Shown here one piece after another: positions 12,801 through 25,700 of a stretch of 64,000 bases of DNA. The DNA comes from Chaetomium olivaceum (lineage: Eukaryota > Ascomycota > Sordariomycetes > Sordariales > Chaetomiaceae), in NCBI GenBank assembly GCA_039881045.1, contig JAYWVB010000015.1, forward strand, positions 558,001 through 622,000, given 5' to 3'. How positions within the stretch are numbered: position 1 is the stretch's first letter; each line of letters begins with the position of its first letter. Under the pieces are notes generated by a model. The model saw nothing but the letters and a program-made list of their open reading frames with translations. It made no database searches and was not told the DNA's origin. The translations under genes were made by a program, and so were the position numbers.

Positions 12801-15800
12801 CACCGGCATCACCCGATGGCATCACGTCTACCTCAGCTCCTGCCCCTTGAGTCCAGCCTGACGCCTGGTGATTCTCGGGTTGCTGATACTTGCAGCAGCT
12901 TCACGAATGGGTCCCACAAGACGAGAGCGAAGAATACTATTCAGCCTATCGACGGTGCGCCTGGGAACCAACCCGTGCCTCCCGGATACACAGCAGTAGT
13001 TAGCACTGAGGAAGCAAACAGTGGGCTTATTTTTAGGTGTTCTGCAATTTGCTCGTTATTGCTAGCCCTGACCGACGAACTCTGGGGTTCCCGTGCCTAT
13101 GGAGACGAAGCCGGAAGCGGGACTGCACGCGGGACAGCGTCTTAGGTCTTGGATTCTATGCCAACTCCTCCCCAGCACCAGTTAGCGTTGTTTTTTGCTT
13201 TGAAAACCCTGTGAAATTAATGGAGATTCCGGCTCGGTGTTTTGAGCCTTCTTCACATGTCTAGGAACGCCATCCTCTTTCTGCACGTCCTACATATCCG
13301 CCCAATAGTGCGTTTTCAGGTGTAGGCGCCCCAATCGTGGGTTCAGGTAGCGAGCATGCGTGACCCAATTGCCTCTTCATAGAAGTTTCGGTTTTGGAAG
13401 ACTGCCCGTTAGGTACTCCCATTTAACCGTATCGCGCAATCCGAGCAACTCCCAGCAAAATGGCCGCCTAAGTAGCAGCAACGATATCAGAAAGGGTGAC
13501 AATTCATTCCCAGCTTCCCGGAATGAGTTAGCCGCAATAAGCTCCCGCGAACTCGGATGCCAACATTAGCGTATTTCCCCCGCCATGCTTTATGGCCTCG
13601 GACTGGATCCTGACATCGCCTACTGGAGTTCCCGGGTGAGGGGAATTGGGACCGACACAGAGATTTGAAGTGGTCAGGATACCCCCGTCTGAAAGTCTCC
13701 AGCCCGACGTCAATCCGGGGAAGTTTGCGGCCCAGGGACCGCTGCTCTTTTCCTAAGCACAACCGAGGACGCCCGTGCTCTGTTCTTTCACTTTCTTATT
13801 GACAAGCACGAAAACACGAAATTACTCGTGTCTTCCTTACCTAAGCTACCTACCTACGTATCTAACCCAAATAGATACTTAGACGATGACATGAAGGGGC
13901 TTCTCGACAGCGACGACAACGGACATCATGTTTCCCATAATGCGCAGTTTTAGTCTACCTCCAGCGGAAACGAAGACTAAAAAACCGGCAACCCTAAAGG
14001 GAATGGGCCCGAAAGAGATAAGGAAAAGCAGTTTGAGCGCGTGGCAATGGCGGGCCGTCCGTATGCCCATCCCGTCCGCCCTCTCACGAGCACAGCGTTG
14101 CAAAAGACGGGAGGCCCGGCAAAAGGGCTGTCCCGTATTTACAGTTTGACGGTGGAAGACGAGACCCAAAGCAAGCCGTTCAACTTACTCCCTCGGGCTA
14201 GCGTTACGGAACAGGGACTGTGAAGGTCCCGGGACGGGAGAGGGGAAGGAGGGGTGGCACCTGCCGGTGGTTGGCCCACCCGCACTGCAGGCACGGAGCA
14301 ACGCAAGCAGGCACACCACTTCAGGCGGGGAAGGCGTGGCCGTATCAGAAAGCCGATCATTCGGGTTGATCGCCAATCTTCCCAATTTGTTTTCACCTTT
14401 TTTGTCTGATACAAGATCGAGCCTTGCATACCAGGCCTGGCTGTCCCTCATTTGACTCGGCTTGATACCCACCGGCCACGACCGCCAACCACCCCGAATG
14501 GTGTCCTACCAAGTGACCATTCTCGTCTGAGGCGGCCGAGTGCGGGTTTTCACAATGCCTGATCTTGCCCGCTTGACGTACCGTGGTTGGCTCAAACCTT
14601 CGTACCAGTGCCAAATCTATTCCGGCTGACGATGGCTGCTACAACGTAAACATCTATGAGCGATGTAGACATGAAGAAACGAGCAAGGCTACACTCACAA
14701 CTGGCTATGGATAGGTGGCGCGGTTTGTGACACATTGCCGACAGGAGGCGTATTTCCTTTTTTACTCTCCATGCTCTGCAACAATATTTGAATTTCTCAT
14801 TGTCGGCAGCGGCCGATGGTTCTCTGGAGGCTTGCGGAAGCCGTCGTCGCACTAAGGTATGTACATCCAGACCCGTATCGTCGTTCCCGGTTCCACGGTG
14901 CAGGTTTTGCTGCACCCCCGCCCCTGCGCCCCGCTATTCTGATGATGTTACTTGCAGCTTCTTCTCATGGAGCTGAACGCGCGCAGTTTCCAAACAATCC
15001 GTTAAGGTACTGTGCCTGCCGTCTCGTGCCCGAGGACCGACCATGACTGGGAAGGGACCCGTCTTCATACGACTCCCGTTGCGTATCATTGGCACTGGTC
15101 TTTGAGCCACAAGGGTAATGGTTGGTCCATGGCATCTACTTGGAAAAGTTGGTCCATGTTTCTGCGGCCGTGAATCGGCTTGCTGTTCGGTTCGGATCTT
15201 GAGGGCGTTCTTGCATACGCCCACATGGGATCGCCAGCGGGTGCTATGCTGCCATGCTGGCAGGTCTCAGTCACTTGATGAGTTGGTTGCTCTTTACGGG
15301 TTTCACATACCGCTCCTTCCAGCCCAGTTCGGAGCCTTGAACTTCCTTTCTCGCCTCACTAGGCTTTGGGAGTGTCTTGCAACCCCTGTTCTCCGCCGAA
15401 GCGCTTCTCTACAACAGTCTCAGGAGCACCCACGACTTATCACTCGACTCTAACGGGCATTACAGTAAATTAAAGCTGTCTTGGGCGGACTTGCGGTTGT
15501 TCTTTGGGTGTTCTGGCAGTTACTATACGATACAACTACTAGAGAGAAACACGGTTCTTCTCTCGGGAGGCCGGGCCCAGCCACTTATCACGTCGCCCCG
15601 CCACTCAGTACATCAAAAGGCGGACCTTCTGGTTCCTTCAAGCGCCGCCTTCCGGACCCGTTGTCTTTTGATCTCTTTTTCTCTATTTGGCCCTTTGTTT
15701 TGTTGAGCCTCGTGGCTATCGGTTTACAGAACTCGACCTCCTGGCCCTGAACTCCGCACCAACCATCCTTGCCCGTCCGGCATCACTGACCCGAGAGGAT

Positions 15801-16519
15801 CGTTCGGAGCTAAGGCAGGTAGGTATGTAGCAACGTGCCCCAACCATGGCGTCTTTTTTAGACGGCGGCTGAACACTGTTGACAACTTGGTTGGCCAGAC
15901 TTTGCTTTCTTCGTTGTCTTACACTACGGGTACGTACCACAACAATGACCACCACCACACCCAGCGTCTTCACACAGACCATGCCCACCTCTCTTTGCAG
16001 ATACGCATGCCAGATCCTGGTCCCCTGCTTCACCCACAGCCCATGCTCCCTACCCCCTTGTCGATTGGACCGCCTCCCATGAGCTCAGCTTGCCGCAGCT
16101 CCGCCTCTGTCTGAACGGTTGGGAACACCCACGGGCGAGAGATGTCTTGTCACCATTTCCGATATTGAGAAGGAAGCCCAATCCGGTAGCTCTCATCCTG
16201 CCCCCCGTCTCAGATGGAATCTTTGTTCTGCGCCCCCCCAGTTTTGCGCCATCTTCCACTACTGAACTCTCCACTCCCTGATCGTCGACCTTGTCCTCCT
16301 TATTGCTATCTTGAACACCCCCCCTTACGTCCTCTCCGTTTTTATTACTCGACACAGTCTTACTTATCTCCCGCCGCAGCTGTCGTCGAAAGCCATTCTC
16401 GAACCCAGCCAGCACTGGCCCAACCACGGCCACCACTAGGTTGGTCCCGTCCTGGCCCACGGCCTTTACATACTGTCAAACAACATCCTGTTCGGGTCAT
16501 TTGCTCGGGTTCGTCCGAG
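6846..16519. other. 9.7-kb gene-free stretch upstream of the Cmr1-type regulator
   Basis: No frame here resembles a known protein, none is long with conserved-looking structure, and I see no tRNA or 5S rRNA. The first few hundred bases should be the promoter of the DUF92 gene; the last 1-2 kb the promoter and leader of the zinc-finger regulator. Base composition is mixed rather than strongly AT-rich, so it is not an obvious RIP-degraded transposon. TACCT/AGGTA motifs occur near 13840-13860 and 15810-15825. Pyrimidine-rich leader-like sequence with several short upstream ORFs fills about 15900-16500. Unrecognised non-coding RNA or small spliced genes cannot be excluded. Confidence 0.55.
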
Positions 16520-19500
16520 ATGCCAGCCCCCAAATCGCCAGACCTTGAACCAAACAAGCAGAAGGCGGCCGAAAGGGTCTACTGTACCTACTGCGGGAAG
16601 GGCTTCTCCCGCAAGGAGCACCTGGAGCGACATCTACCGACTCGTGAGCAACCAACAGTCATGAAACTCTACATTGGTGCTGACGCCTCGCGCCAACTCA
16701 GATACCAACGTCAAGCCACACTGCTGTAGCGTGTGTCGGCTGGGCTTTTCCCGACGGCAAGTACAACGAGCCCTTTGAACTCGCAAAAGGGGTAGGGCGG
16801 CGAGTCTAACTTGCTTTTTCAACAGAGACCTGCTCCAAAGACACTTTTCCACATACCACGAACACAAAGATCCCATGGGAACCTTGCCTGGAGGACTGCC
16901 ACCGGCCGCTGGGCGGACCCCCATTGCGTGTCAAAACTGCGCAAGCGCAAAGACAGGCTGCGACAAGAAAGTTCCATGTACGAGATGTAGCGAAAAGAAC
17001 CTAGTATGCGAGGCCCGGTTTGCGAGGCGATCATCCAAGGCGGCTATGCGTGCGGCGCAGGCGACAGCACAGGCAAGTGGCACATTTCAAAACTCACTCA
17101 CCGACTCGGACCTAAGAACACACCCGCCAGGGGCCGCCAACCTCGCGCTTAGAGATGCCATTCAAGCCGGCGTAAAGGCAGAGGGTAACGGGTCCCCCTC
17201 TGTCATTGTCGCTATCTTAGGCGCTCGGGATGAGGGGTCCCCTTCGGAGGCCTCGCCGTTACACCATTCTCAGCTTCATCTCGGGGGATTCCCGTCGCCT
17301 CATACGAGAGTGGATAGTGGCTTGGAGGACTTCATGCCAATGAACAACGACTTCACAATTCCAGAGGCTGCATATCAGGACTTTATATCGTGGCCCGAAA
17401 TACACATGGACCTCGATAGCTATCAGTGTACCCCCCCACTTGGCAGGCCACGGGACATGTCCATGGCTGGTGCTTCAGCCTTCAGCGGTATCCCATCCCC
17501 TCCGGAGGCAATGGTGTCATCGTCCAGGACTTCCAACACCCCGGGGACTGACATGATGTCCGTTGACTATGAGTTAGGCTTGAAAGTCTCGGACTTTTCT
17601 ATGGCGGCCCCGGTTGACAATTCGATTCCCGAGTTTGATGTGGTTCTCGTTGCCGAGGGGGCGTGGAACTTTGCGCGGTGCAACCCGCCTACTTTCGCCG
17701 GAAACTGTCCGCGTACGGCGATCGTGCATCTAGAGTGTCTGGAGCAAAAGTCAAAGCAGGAAGGGACGTGGAGCGCGCTGGAAAAGCACATGGAACAGTT
17801 CGACTGGGATGTGTCTGACTCGGCGTCGGTCGTGCCGCTAAGTTCTCGAACACGAGACAAGATGCTCGCCATCACGCAGAGCTTTCTCCACAAGGCTCTG
17901 GACATTCATCGTGGAGGCCATCCTGGCTACTCAAAACATGGGTATTCTCGCGCTGGAGATTGCAACTTCATCGTCCTACCGCCCTCCAAAATCCTGGAGT
18001 GCTTTTTGCGCAACTACGTCCGCAGCTTATCGGTATACTACCCGTTGGTGGCTGCTGGATGCGTGGACCCGAACGAGATGCTACAGAACAACCAAGCATC
18101 GACGCTACTTGTGCTCCTCATGATCGCCCAAGGCGCAGCAACTATGCCAATTCCAGAGGCCCGCCATCTCTCCGCAGGGCTGACTGAGACTTGCCGCATT
18201 TCTCTCTTTGACATTGTTGAGAAAGACGTCGAACTCTCGGCGGACCCCACCGCTCTCCGCTGTGCGCTTCTGTTCATCGTTCTCGGTTCTTGGAGTGGGG
18301 ACAAGTGGCTCATGGACATCGCGATGGGGCAACGGGGCATGTACATGTCGGTGAGTAACGGGCGGAGGAACGCGCTCTGTCACCCACAGATGCTGATTGC
18401 TTGCTTATCCAGATGCTCAAGCACGCGGGTATGTTGGAACCAGAAACCTTGGCCACACCGGAGTTTGGTGATGCCGTAAACATCGAGCTCCAATGGCGCG
18501 CCTGGGTTCAGCGTGAGACCCGTAACAGGTAAGCCGCAGCCATCGCCCCGTTGACTTCCAGCACCAGGTCTCGGGCTTACATACTGTTTTAGATTGGTTT
18601 ACAACTACGTTATGCTTGACCAAGAGCTTAGTCTATTCCACGATACGGCCCCGTTGTTTGCCATTACGGAGCTCCAGTGCCCACTGCCTGCGCCCGAGGT
18701 GCTTTGGATGTCGACCAACTCGGAGCAGTGGTTTACGGCAATGCAGTCACTGCATGACTGCGCAGCCAACGTCAACCCACAACTTCTTAGCACCACTTCG
18801 GCTGTTTCATCGCTCTACGAACTCTTTCAGGACTTCCTCCAAGACAATCTTCTGGGGCGGCAACCCAGTGTCTCTCCACAGCAACTGAGGTTAATCTTAC
18901 ATCCTCTCCAAGCCATGATTTACCATTTCCGCCAGATGGTCTCGTGCTTTTCCACCACATTTGGTACACCACACACCAATGGATCTTCGGTGAACAGAAG
19001 CTCGATGCTTCATCGGTTGGATGAGATGCATGTCTTACTGCAGCGATGGTACGACATCACCATGAGCCACAGCAAGGAAAATCCGGGTTGCCCCATCACC
19101 CGATGCAACTTGATTCTTTACCATCTCGTTTACCTTAACGCTATAACAGACTTCCCGGAGATCGAACGTTTGGCCCGCCGCGAAGGGTTCGGTGGGCTAC
19201 ACTGGGAGTTATCAGTACGACACGCGAAGTGCATCTTCCAGCGCCAGAAGGTCATAATCCATTGCGGCCAAGTTATCCGGCTGTTACGAACTATGCCTAA
19301 GGATCACCGGCCAGTATGGTGGTCGGCCGCCATGTACCGGGCCATGCTGATCCTATGGGCGGACAGCATCTCAAGGGTCGATCCCGATATTCATCCCGAC
19401 AAGCACGGCAATATTGGGGGACAAGACGCCAGCCCAGTCATGATTGATCAACTGACTCTGGAGGATCCCGCTATCATCAATTACATGTGGAGCGGGGAGG

Positions 19501-19700
19501 GAACGCCCGTGTTGGTGCGTCCGAGAGGCTCTCCGGTTGCCGTGGCGGACCCGGCTGGCCTGCTGGGGTGCGCTGTGAGGAACATCGAGACCTGTTACGG
19601 CTCGCGTATTGGTGATGGGATCAAGCGGAAGCTGATCACTTTGGGGAATAACTGGAATCTGAATGTCTTGGGAGGGTCTCCGCCTGGTGGTGGGTGCTAA
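16520..19700 (+). CDS. CMR1: Cmr1/Pig1-type transcription factor (two C2H2 fingers plus Zn2Cys6)
   Basis: A nuclear DNA-binding regulator. The rare combination of two C2H2 fingers with a Zn(II)2Cys6 cluster is the hallmark of the fungal melanin regulators Cmr1 (Cochliobolus) and Pig1 (Magnaporthe). Predicted exons are 16520-16643, 16702-16756, 16826-18350, 18413-18528 and 18593-19700, giving 975 aa. Finger 1 uses C22, C25, H38, H42; finger 2 uses C50, C53, H66, H71; the Zn2Cys6 ligands are C95, C98, C105, C111, C114, C121, with perfect spacing. The linker GRTPIAC and the basic tail RFARRSSK also match this family. A long middle-homology-like region follows (NYVRSLSVYYPLV, then NPGCPITRCNL late in the protein). 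Intron 2 appears to be a GC-AG intron (16757 GCAAGT). The ATG at 16520 was chosen because the fingers follow at once; an in-frame ATG at 16214 would add 102 low-complexity residues. Its pigment role is inferred from domains and from the PKS and oxidase in the same block. Confidence 0.87.
16757..16825 (+). other. GC-AG intron inside the regulator gene
   Basis: A 69-nt intron starting GCAAGT and ending TTTTTCAACAG. Only this donor restores the second C2H2 finger: GFSRR before it joins to DLLQRH after it, and the downstream frame is kept. The nearby GT (16761) would put the frame wrong and destroy the finger. GCAAGT is the usual sequence at GC donors. Confidence 0.75.
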
Positions 19701-22700
19701 CGCCCAGATATCTGGGCTCTCTGTTTTTCTCGGTTTCCTTTTCTGTTCAAACGGCCACCTCCCGCACGGCGGCTCACTTCTGAGAACTGGTTTTTGGCGT
19801 TTAGGGTTGGCAGAGTTGAGTGGTACATACGGACCACAAGACTACCGGCCGGGGTGGGCGCGATATCATTTGCTTGAAGATAGTGGGGTTTGTCTTAATA
19901 CCATAGTGGATTTAGGTCCGAAACTACGACAACCATTTGAGAACTTACCGTCACCCCCCGTTCCAGGTTATGGATTGGTGTCATAAGGCTTATTAACGGC
20001 ATGCAGCTGTGACCGGAACTGGAACAGATTGACACACGCCTTCTTCCTACTTGATTTGTCTCACATCAGAAACTTCGATCCAGCAGACCCAGTTCACCTT
20101 CCGTTCGTGTCTTGGAGTTCGGCAAGTGGTTATGCACACGCAATGGCGCCATATGAGAGGCCCTGCGAGTGAGCCGGTAGTTTGAGACCAGGACTACCAG
20201 TCAAGCCAGCACATCAGAGTCAGTCAGACAAGCAGATAAACAGTTAGTCACGCTGTCAGCACCAGCGAGTCTCATGATGACGGGCATGAGACATACCGGA
20301 GTGGTGATCGAGCGAGCGAGGAGTGAGAGGAGGGAACCCTCGGAGCTCCGCCCCGTCTCACCCCCCTAGTTCCCTGTCGATGGAGGCTCTCTCTCTCTCT
20401 CTGTCTATCCTTGGTGTCACGGCCGTTGAAAAAAGAACTTCCTTCTCGGCAGACGGGAGAGGGAAATGGTGTGGGGGTGGATTAGTTGGGATGGCTCGGA
20501 GAGTTTTTCTCAATCATGTCTCGGTCTGCTCGCATCATCCTGTAGCATGTGGGAATCAGGGATCTTTGACACGGGTCGAAATGCAATACCTGGGTTTTAC
20601 CCAGAGGGGCCATATACAGGATTTGTGTGAGCCGTGCCGTTGATCCGGGAACTTTCGAGTCATGGCAAGGCATGGCATGGAATCAATGGCCGCTGTCTCG
20701 GTGCGTGGAGGATGCCGGAGGGTACTTGGAATAAGCTCATCCAAGGCTCCATCGTCGCCGGCTTGGCATCATAGCTTGTCGGTCCACACCCGGGGGTTGC
20801 TGGGGATGGGGTGGGTGTGGGTGTGGGGTGACGGCCCGCAGCGCCAAGCCTCCTTCGCCGTGGCACGATACCGGCCCAATAAGGACGACAAGCGAGATTT
20901 TGAGGGAAGTTCCCAGTGGCCTAGGAGCGAGCGGGGCAACGCTCTTCGGAAGATTTCCAACGCTACAGTAGTAGCCTGGCATGCCGCCGCCTCGTGCCTG
21001 GCCTGAGGTGTGGAGCGGAGGGAAGCGGGATGACACGCTCTGCGGTGCAATTTCAGCCCCCCAAACCCGGTCGGGACGCTCCTCATGCAGATGGGTGAGC
21101 AGTGGTTGGTTGTCAATATCAGGGTCACCATCGCATATTAACCAGAGATATTACAACGGGGGCATGCCTGTTTGTGGCATTCACATCAGTTCCCTACCGT
21201 CTCCGCTGCCAACGATGGCCCGTTGTAGCCCGTTTTTGAGACTAAGACAAGGGTCGGTTTTGGCTTTTGGTGTGGAGAGCCGCCATGGGTTCGAGAGTTG
21301 TCCCTCCGAAACCCGAAGTATGGTGATTGTAGCAACCCAACGACCCTATGGGGCACGCGGGGTAGACGACAGTCCGAAACCGAGATCCATTGAGGATGGC
21401 CTCGATCGGGATATCGCTTAGGTTGTGACCTACATCGGGTGAGCGCCAAACACCCGGCGACCGTGCTTAACAACGCGGAGTTGATTCAGGATGCTGCGGT
21501 AACATGCCTAGGGCGATGATACTGTGGTTGACATCCGATCGGTTGGGCTGGGACGGCATTCGCCCTTCGTTTGACTCATTGAAGCGACTCGGGGACCATC
21601 TTGACGGTGTAGCGTAGCGTGAACCATCCATCAGTGGCTCGTCTGTGACCTCCAGATGCCCGAGGAGACCAGCCACGACATGCTAAGCCAGGGCCGCAGC
21701 TCTTCCTCTGTGTTTCTCTTATCTGGCGAATTAGATCCTCCAAGACGAGCTGAGATCGTGCAGAAGCTATCTTGTAGCAAAGGATACGCGTGTCGCTCGC
21801 CATGATGCCCGTGACTCAGAGATGGCCTCGAATGTCGGCGACCAAGAAAGGCCAAACCAGCGCATCCACTCGCAACACACGAACACCACAGCCGGTTGCA
21901 CAGGGGCAACTGGTTGGGTGGGAGACGTGTTCATCCAGCCACGGCGGAACCGCATTAGTTTCTTGGCTCCTCGTATTGAGGTGTGATGAAGAGTTTGGCC
22001 ATCCCACGGCCGGCCGCTCAAGGCCCGAGGGTAGGACAGGGTCCCGCGTCGACTGGGGATTTCCAAACCCGCGCCCAGACCGGGACCTCGGGAGAGCAAG
22101 CAGAAAGCGACGCTGCGGCATGACGAGATCTGGGCAATTTCGTAGGTACGGGGATACGGCACGACGGGGACACGACAGACGAGTCGACCGACTGCCCGGG
22201 AATTGGTTGCTGTACTGCAGGCGTCGCGATGGTCCCATGTCGGAAGTGCAGAACAGGCTAAATCAACCCTCGTGCGCCGAACCGAGCTCTAGGGTGCTAT
22301 TGTTGGTGACATAGGCAATATCGGCGAAACCCAGAGGACCGTTGGAGTGTTCTTTGTTCTTCGCCTGGCAGCTGAAGCGAGACCCCAGGACAACAACGCG
22401 AACTGGTTGCCCGCAGACAGGGAAGTAGGCGAGGGATCGGCGAACAGGCGGGATCGCGCACCTGGTTCGGAACCCCCATACACCATGCCCCCTGTTGCTC
22501 ATTGCATATTGCTTGGCTGGCTTCGTTGCGATGCCTCTGCCGGGTAACTGGGTGCGGAAACACCAGATCAGGGCGTGACGAGGTTTCGGTGCCGTGATAG
22601 GTGTGGCAGGCCCAGTCGCGGCTTCCGGCCCTGCAGATTGCGGGAGCACCGCTTGAACGAGCTCAGCATTCGAGTTTTCTTTGCTCGCAAGTCGGATCAA

Positions 22701-25700
22701 ATATCCGAGGTGGGTAGCCTCGTAGCCAAAAGTATGAGATACCAATCAAGCGAGACGACAGACTCCCAAAGTTCCCGGGGCGGGTTGCATTGGCGACCTC
22801 ATGTTGTTGTCATGATGTTGGATGGTGCGGGGCGATGGAAGTCGTTCAATTCTTGCTGGGGTCAGCCCTAAACCCCGCCACCGCTAGCCCAATTCCCGGC
22901 TTAGCGCGGGCAAACAGGGGGGCTCCAGGGGCGCAAACGGTCAGGCTCGTGCACGGACTCCGGGCCCTCGGTTTCTTGCCATTCGTGAGTAGGTGGGGAT
23001 CCATCCTGAATCAAAACTCACAATAGACAACACTCTCGGCAAAGCTTTGGTTTGCCGGTCGGCTACCTGAATTTGCCTTTATTTGGGGGACTTTCGAAGC
23101 CCATTTTGGGGGTATATCACAGCCTGTTAAACAATAAACACTATCGCTTCGCACCCAGGGGTTCCATTCACTCTTTCGGCAACTGCTCAACTGTTTCGAC
23201 AAGCTAACCACCTCGTGATATCGTATGTCAGGGCCAGTCTTGCTCTGCAAAACAATACCTTTTCTATTTTTTTGGTGTGTACACTATTTGCGTCGGCCGT
23301 CTTTGTCATGTCTTTTTCAGCAATGAATCGCCCCTGTCGAGACGGCCCCAGGATCTGGCTTCTTCTCTGATCAAATACACGGGACACGGCAATAGTCCCC
23401 TTTAATATTCTTACCGGAAGTCCGTGGGGATGTTATGACTTCTTAACCAGGTAATTCGTTACCAATCCCTCCATGTCCAATGCGCCCGCCAGGGTCATAG
23501 TTATCGGGGCAAAATGTTGTATGCTGACAATAAACTCAAGTCACCTTGCTCAGGCACCGTATTGGACCTTGCCCAACCAAAACACACTGACGGCATTCTC
23601 TATCTTGCGGCTCCAGGATTGCACGTGGCATTACCCCCACCCTCGTGGTATCCCAGTTAGTTTGCGATTGAAGACACGGCGACATCAGACCATCACTTCA
23701 CTAGGATAACGGGTTAGGATTGTACATCAGAACCTCCCTCGGCAGCTGATGAAGACGTTAGTGAGGTACATAAGAATATTATTTTCACTCGCAATTGAAA
23801 CTAATCACGGAGCAACTCTTCCACTTTCACGCAACATTCGACACATGCCTAAGTAGAGACAGTACTGTGCAATCAGGAGTGGACCTTTAAAACGGTTTCA
23901 TTGGGGTTGTATCGAGCAGATGTTCTGCATCGCCAAGCTGTTCCAACATCCAATATTGAAACGTCGCTAGTCGAGGCAAAATTCAAGGCCGTTTCTCGCC
24001 GGCATTTGCGAGTACCGGTGTCTTCTAGTCCTGATACTCTTTTGCAATATCAAAGTCCCGTGCATGGAAACAACTAACGGGCGGTAGAGGCGAAATAGAC
24101 CGGCTACATGTTGTGATTGAACTTGCTCAGTTATGATACATCGTTCAAGACGGCCGTTTCTCTGGTTTTGGCCCAACGTAGAGTAGAGCCAGCTATTCCG
24201 CGTCTTGCATGACTGAAAGCGGGATTGCCGGGCCGATAGACGTCGGACGTGAAAGAACCGTCTCTTTTCGCCCCATATGGCAGGAGGGTATAACATCATC
24301 GATTAAGGTTGCTGGCTTTGGAAATCCGAGGCGACTCGGCATCACTGGATATTTCGTCCATGGCATGGGGGTCGGTGTTAAAAGTGTAACGGTGTGGTTT
24401 TACTTCACGTGTGGTTTCCCGAGGCAGTCATGCTGGCGGCGATTTGACGCAAAGAACAACCAGTCTCAAGATGAGTGATAGTAAATGCCACGCTAACAAC
24501 ATTTTCACACTTCATGATACATCAAAATCCGGAGCACAAGCATCTCCTAAGAATAGCAACTGCTGAGAAAAGATAGTACTCTCGAAACATGTTTTACCAA
24601 GATTCGCCGCAGTACCTTCAGCTTCAATCACTATCCTCGGGTAAGCTACACGAAGCCAGAAGCACTACCCATCAGCCAGTGTAGCCCTTGGGCGCCCCTG
24701 TGCAACCGTCTGGGGCCTATTACTCCTCCCCGATGCACGTCATGGACTCCCCATGCACGCTGCCAGCCGTAAGACGGACAGCAGCATATCATGGCTGGTA
24801 TGACGACAAAAGCCGCGAAAGCAAAACCGAGGAAGTTGCGGAAGCGGTCCAAGGGGGATGGCAGATACTGTCGCGAAGCCGCCGGGGAGCTGAGACGTGG
24901 TGCGGTCGTACCTGATTTCTGTCCGTAAATCTTCCCGAAGCACGGTCGCGGTATTCCCTGCTGGGCAACTGGAGAGGAAAGGCTGAATGGTGCGGAGGGC
25001 TCGGAAGGCGCAGAGGGCGCCCTTGATAAGCCACACCGTAAGATACACCGTAGGATACACCGCATCAACCCCGGATCCATGTCAAGATCATGGCAGGGAA
25101 CAGCTCGCGGGTCGCGTTGGACGAACTTGAGATCGTCAATGCCGGCCAGGGGCACTGTAAGCCGTGGGCCAAACAATCGTCGCTGTAGGCGAGGTCCAGC
25201 ATCACAAGGTGAATGCGCGCCGTCGAGATGCAGGCTTCAGCGACACCCATGAAGGGAGAAGGTGGAAGCTGAACTAAACGAGCGCCTAGTTCAGGAAGAG
25301 TTTCGACATTCAGTAACGCCGTACAAACATACATACAAATTGTGAGACCACTAACTTCAAAAACCATCGTAAGCTCTATATTAATCGCCGACCTGTACTT
25401 CCGAGAGTGATACGGGATGTTCCCGGTGAACGGGAATATGGAGCTTGTAGTGTCCGGCATCTTGTGCTCCCAAACACGACGTATAGCACGAGTATATCTG
25501 CATTACCAATCAGTCTGGCCTGGCCAAACCCGAGTTGCCCCGGAAGGCCCATCGAAGGAGGTCGGAGCCGGCCAAGCCGGCCCGAAACGGCCCCACAATG
25601 GCCTCGCCTTCCGGCATGAGGTGGGGCCGGGACCGAAGCCGGATCAAAAGATGTAATGTAGATTGCATACCGCACGTCGGGTTCTCACAGAAGCACAGCC

